NCBI GenBank assembly: GCA_024653385.1
Contig: JANLFZ010000038.1
Coordinates: 14,677 to 21,619, forward strand
Length of the DNA: 6,943 nt
Direction: 5' to 3'
From: Thermoguttaceae bacterium
Lineage (GTDB): Bacteria > Planctomycetota > Planctomycetia > Pirellulales > Thermoguttaceae
In this document: positions 5,534 to 6,943 of the stretch, one piece after another
Numbering within the stretch: position 1 is the stretch's first letter
How the letters are laid out: every line of letters begins with the position of its first letter
Notes under the pieces: generated by a model
The model's database searches: none
What the model was told of the DNA's origin: nothing
The model's input: the letters and a program-made list of their open reading frames with translations, nothing else
Made by a program: the position numbers and the translations under genes

Positions 5534-6943
5534 ATGCCGCAAGAATTCGACCCGTATCACCAGTGGCTGGGCATTCCGCCTGAAGACCAGCCCCCCCACC
5601 ACTACCGGTTGCTTGGCATTCCGGTGTTTGAAGAGAATGCCGAGGTGATTCAAACTGCGGCGGACCGGCAGATGGCCCACTTGCGGACGTATCAGACCGG
5701 GCCGAACGCGGTGCTGGCGCAGAAGCTGCTCAACGAAGTGGCGGCGGCGCGGGTCTGTCTGCTGCGCGAAGACAAGAAGGCAGCCTACGACATCCAGTTG
5801 CGGAGCCGTTTGGCTCCGCCAGTGGTTGGCGACACGCCCGCGCCGGTCGTCTTGCCGGTGGACGTGGGGGCCGATTGGCCATCATCCTCCCAGCGGGCGC
5901 GTTTGACGCGCGGCAAGGGCGGCCCGATCTTCGCGGCGGTGGGAATCGGCGCGATGGGTTTGGCCGTGCTGGCCTTGCTGGCGTTCGCATGGCGGGGTCG
6001 TCCCGCAGCCGCGCCGGCCGTGGTGCAGGCTCCCGGCGACCGTCTTGGGCCTTCGTCGGACGGGAAGACCGCGTCGGCTGCGGCCTCGCCGGCGGCCGCG
6101 AAGCCGCCGGTCGAAAAACGTCTTGAACCGCCGCCCGCGCCGAAAAAAGCGGACCCCGGCGCGCCCGAGGATCCGAACTCGCCTCTCAGGAGCGATCCCG
6201 GAACCGATCGGACGCCGCCTCCTCCGGTGGGCAAGTCCGACGACACTGGCGAGTCGGGCAAGTCGGGCGACGCGGATCGCGCGGATGGCATGGACGACGC
6301 GGAAGACGCCACGCCCGCTCCCGAAGGCGCTGCTCAGCCGACGCGTCCTCCGGTTCCCGACGCAACCACGCAGCAGCGCATCCGCCAGCAGATCGACGAT
6401 CTGTACAACACCTCGGCAAAGAAGACCGCGGCCGAGAAACTCGCGTTGGCCGCGGAACTGGTCCGGTTGGCACGCAATCCCGAGGGCAAGGCCGACGAAG
6501 CCTTTGGGCTGTTGAGTCGGTCCGCGGAGCTTGCCGCGGAGGCGGGCGATGCGGCGGCCACACTGGTTGCCGTCGAAGCCTTGAGCGAGCGGTTCGAGAT
6601 CGACGGGCCGGCGCTGAAGGACAAGATGCTGGCACGCTGCGCGGAACGCGTCGTGGGCCCAGCGGCCACCGAAGCGTTCGTCTCCGCCGCCGAGGCGGTG
6701 ATCGACGAGATGGCGTCGGACGAGCGGTTCGACCTCGCCCTGAGCGTGGCCTCGGCCTGCGACCGGCTGACCGAGCGCCCTTCAGGCCGCGCGCTGCGCA
6801 AGGAAGTGCATGCGCGTTTTCTCGCGGTGCGGCGCCTTCACGAGCGCTGGCTGGTGTACCGGAAAGCTCTGGAACAACTGAAGGCCAGCCCGGAGGACCG
6901 CGATGCCAATCTCGCCGTGGGAGCGTGGCGGTGTTTCGTCGCC
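5534..6943 (+). CDS. Planctomycete membrane protein with J-domain-like N-terminus, function unknown (3' end cut by window)
   Basis: An uninterrupted 470-codon reading frame runs off the window. Residues 4-90 are a module I recognise from many planctomycete proteins: FDPYHQWLGIPPEDQPPHHY, then YRLLGIPVFEEN, a helix VIQTAADRQMAHLRTYQ, and LLNEVAAARVCLLREDKKAAYDIQLR. The layout (LLG start, final KKAAYD) recalls a DnaJ J-domain, but the Hsp70-activating HPD triad is absent. Residues 131-153 form one hydrophobic membrane segment flanked by RLTRGKGG and WRGR; the positive charges on both sides leave topology undecided, but without a signal peptide the N-terminus is likely cytoplasmic. Residues 155-278 are a Pro/Ala/Asp-rich linker, probably disordered and extracytoplasmic. 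From 279 on the chain is amphipathic helical, with a segment around 300-355 (AEKLALAAELVRLARNPEGKA, SRSAELAAEAGDAAATLVAVEALSERFEID) like helical-repeat domains of other planctomycete proteins. It is divergent from polA. The gene is real; the function is not known to me. Confidence 0.88.
   Translation, partial: MPQEFDPYHQWLGIPPEDQPPHHYRLLGIPVFEENAEVIQTAADRQMAHLRTYQTGPNAVLAQKLLNEVAAARVCLLREDKKAAYDIQLRSRLAPPVVGDTPAPVVLPVDVGADWPSSSQRARLTRGKGGPIFAAVGIGAMGLAVLALLAFAWRGRPAAAPAVVQAPGDRLGPSSDGKTASAAASPAAAKPPVEKRLEPPPAPKKADPGAPEDPNSPLRSDPGTDRTPPPPVGKSDDTGESGKSGDADRADGMDDAEDATPAPEGAAQPTRPPVPDATTQQRIRQQIDDLYNTSAKKTAAEKLALAAELVRLARNPEGKADEAFGLLSRSAELAAEAGDAAATLVAVEALSERFEIDGPALKDKMLARCAERVVGPAATEAFVSAAEAVIDEMASDERFDLALSVASACDRLTERPSGRALRKEVHARFLAVRRLHERWLVYRKALEQLKASPEDRDANLAVGAWRCFVA

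Noticed and set aside
5785..6801. Minus-strand frames opposite the plus-strand gene
   Set aside because: They overlap a single open frame with a good ribosome site, membrane segment and recognisable N-terminal module, and are low-complexity Arg/Ser/Ala/Pro sequences.

Overview
The window reads as chromosomal DNA of a GC-rich planctomycete (Planctomycetota), probably Pirellulales or a relative. Three things suggest this: the partial plus-strand gene opens with an N-terminal module (FDPYHQWLGIPPEDQPPHHY) that I know from many planctomycete proteins; a polA-coaE-rho block is present; and a 19-bp GC-rich repeat (CCCTCGCTGGCGCTTCGGG) of a kind I associate with these genomes occurs three times. The assignment comes from memory of families, not from a search.

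Layout. Positions 1-5202 hold three minus-strand housekeeping genes, transcribed right to left in the order polA, coaE, rho. polA (5202-2296) encodes a full three-domain DNA polymerase I with 5'-nuclease, proofreading exonuclease and polymerase active sites all visible. coaE (2288-1587) encodes dephospho-CoA kinase and starts 7 nt after the polA stop. After a 205-nt spacer comes rho (1381 to beyond position 1), the transcription termination factor, which lacks only its last roughly 40 residues because the window ends.

Positions 5203-5533 are a 331-bp divergent intergenic region. On the polA side a near-consensus sigma70-type promoter (TTGACA, 17 nt, TAGAAT; 5300-5272, minus strand) is overlaid by two perfect dyads placed like operators. 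It implies transcription starting near 5265, which favours the ATG at 5202 over the upstream TTG at 5256 as the polA start. In the middle lie three perfect copies of the 19-bp repeat, one inverted relative to the other two. The two outermost copies are each followed, facing outward, by a -10-like hexamer, so the repeat cluster may contribute promoters in both directions.

Positions 5534-6943 hold the first 470 codons of a plus-strand gene that runs off the window. Its product has a J-domain-like N-terminus without the HPD triad, one membrane segment, a long Pro/Ala/Asp-rich linker and an alpha-helical C-terminal region. Its function is unknown.

The three minus-strand genes are core housekeeping functions (DNA repair and replication, the last step of CoA synthesis, transcription termination) and do not form one pathway. 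The least explained parts are the divergent intergenic region and the plus-strand protein. I see no tRNA, rRNA, CRISPR array, transposase or phage gene.
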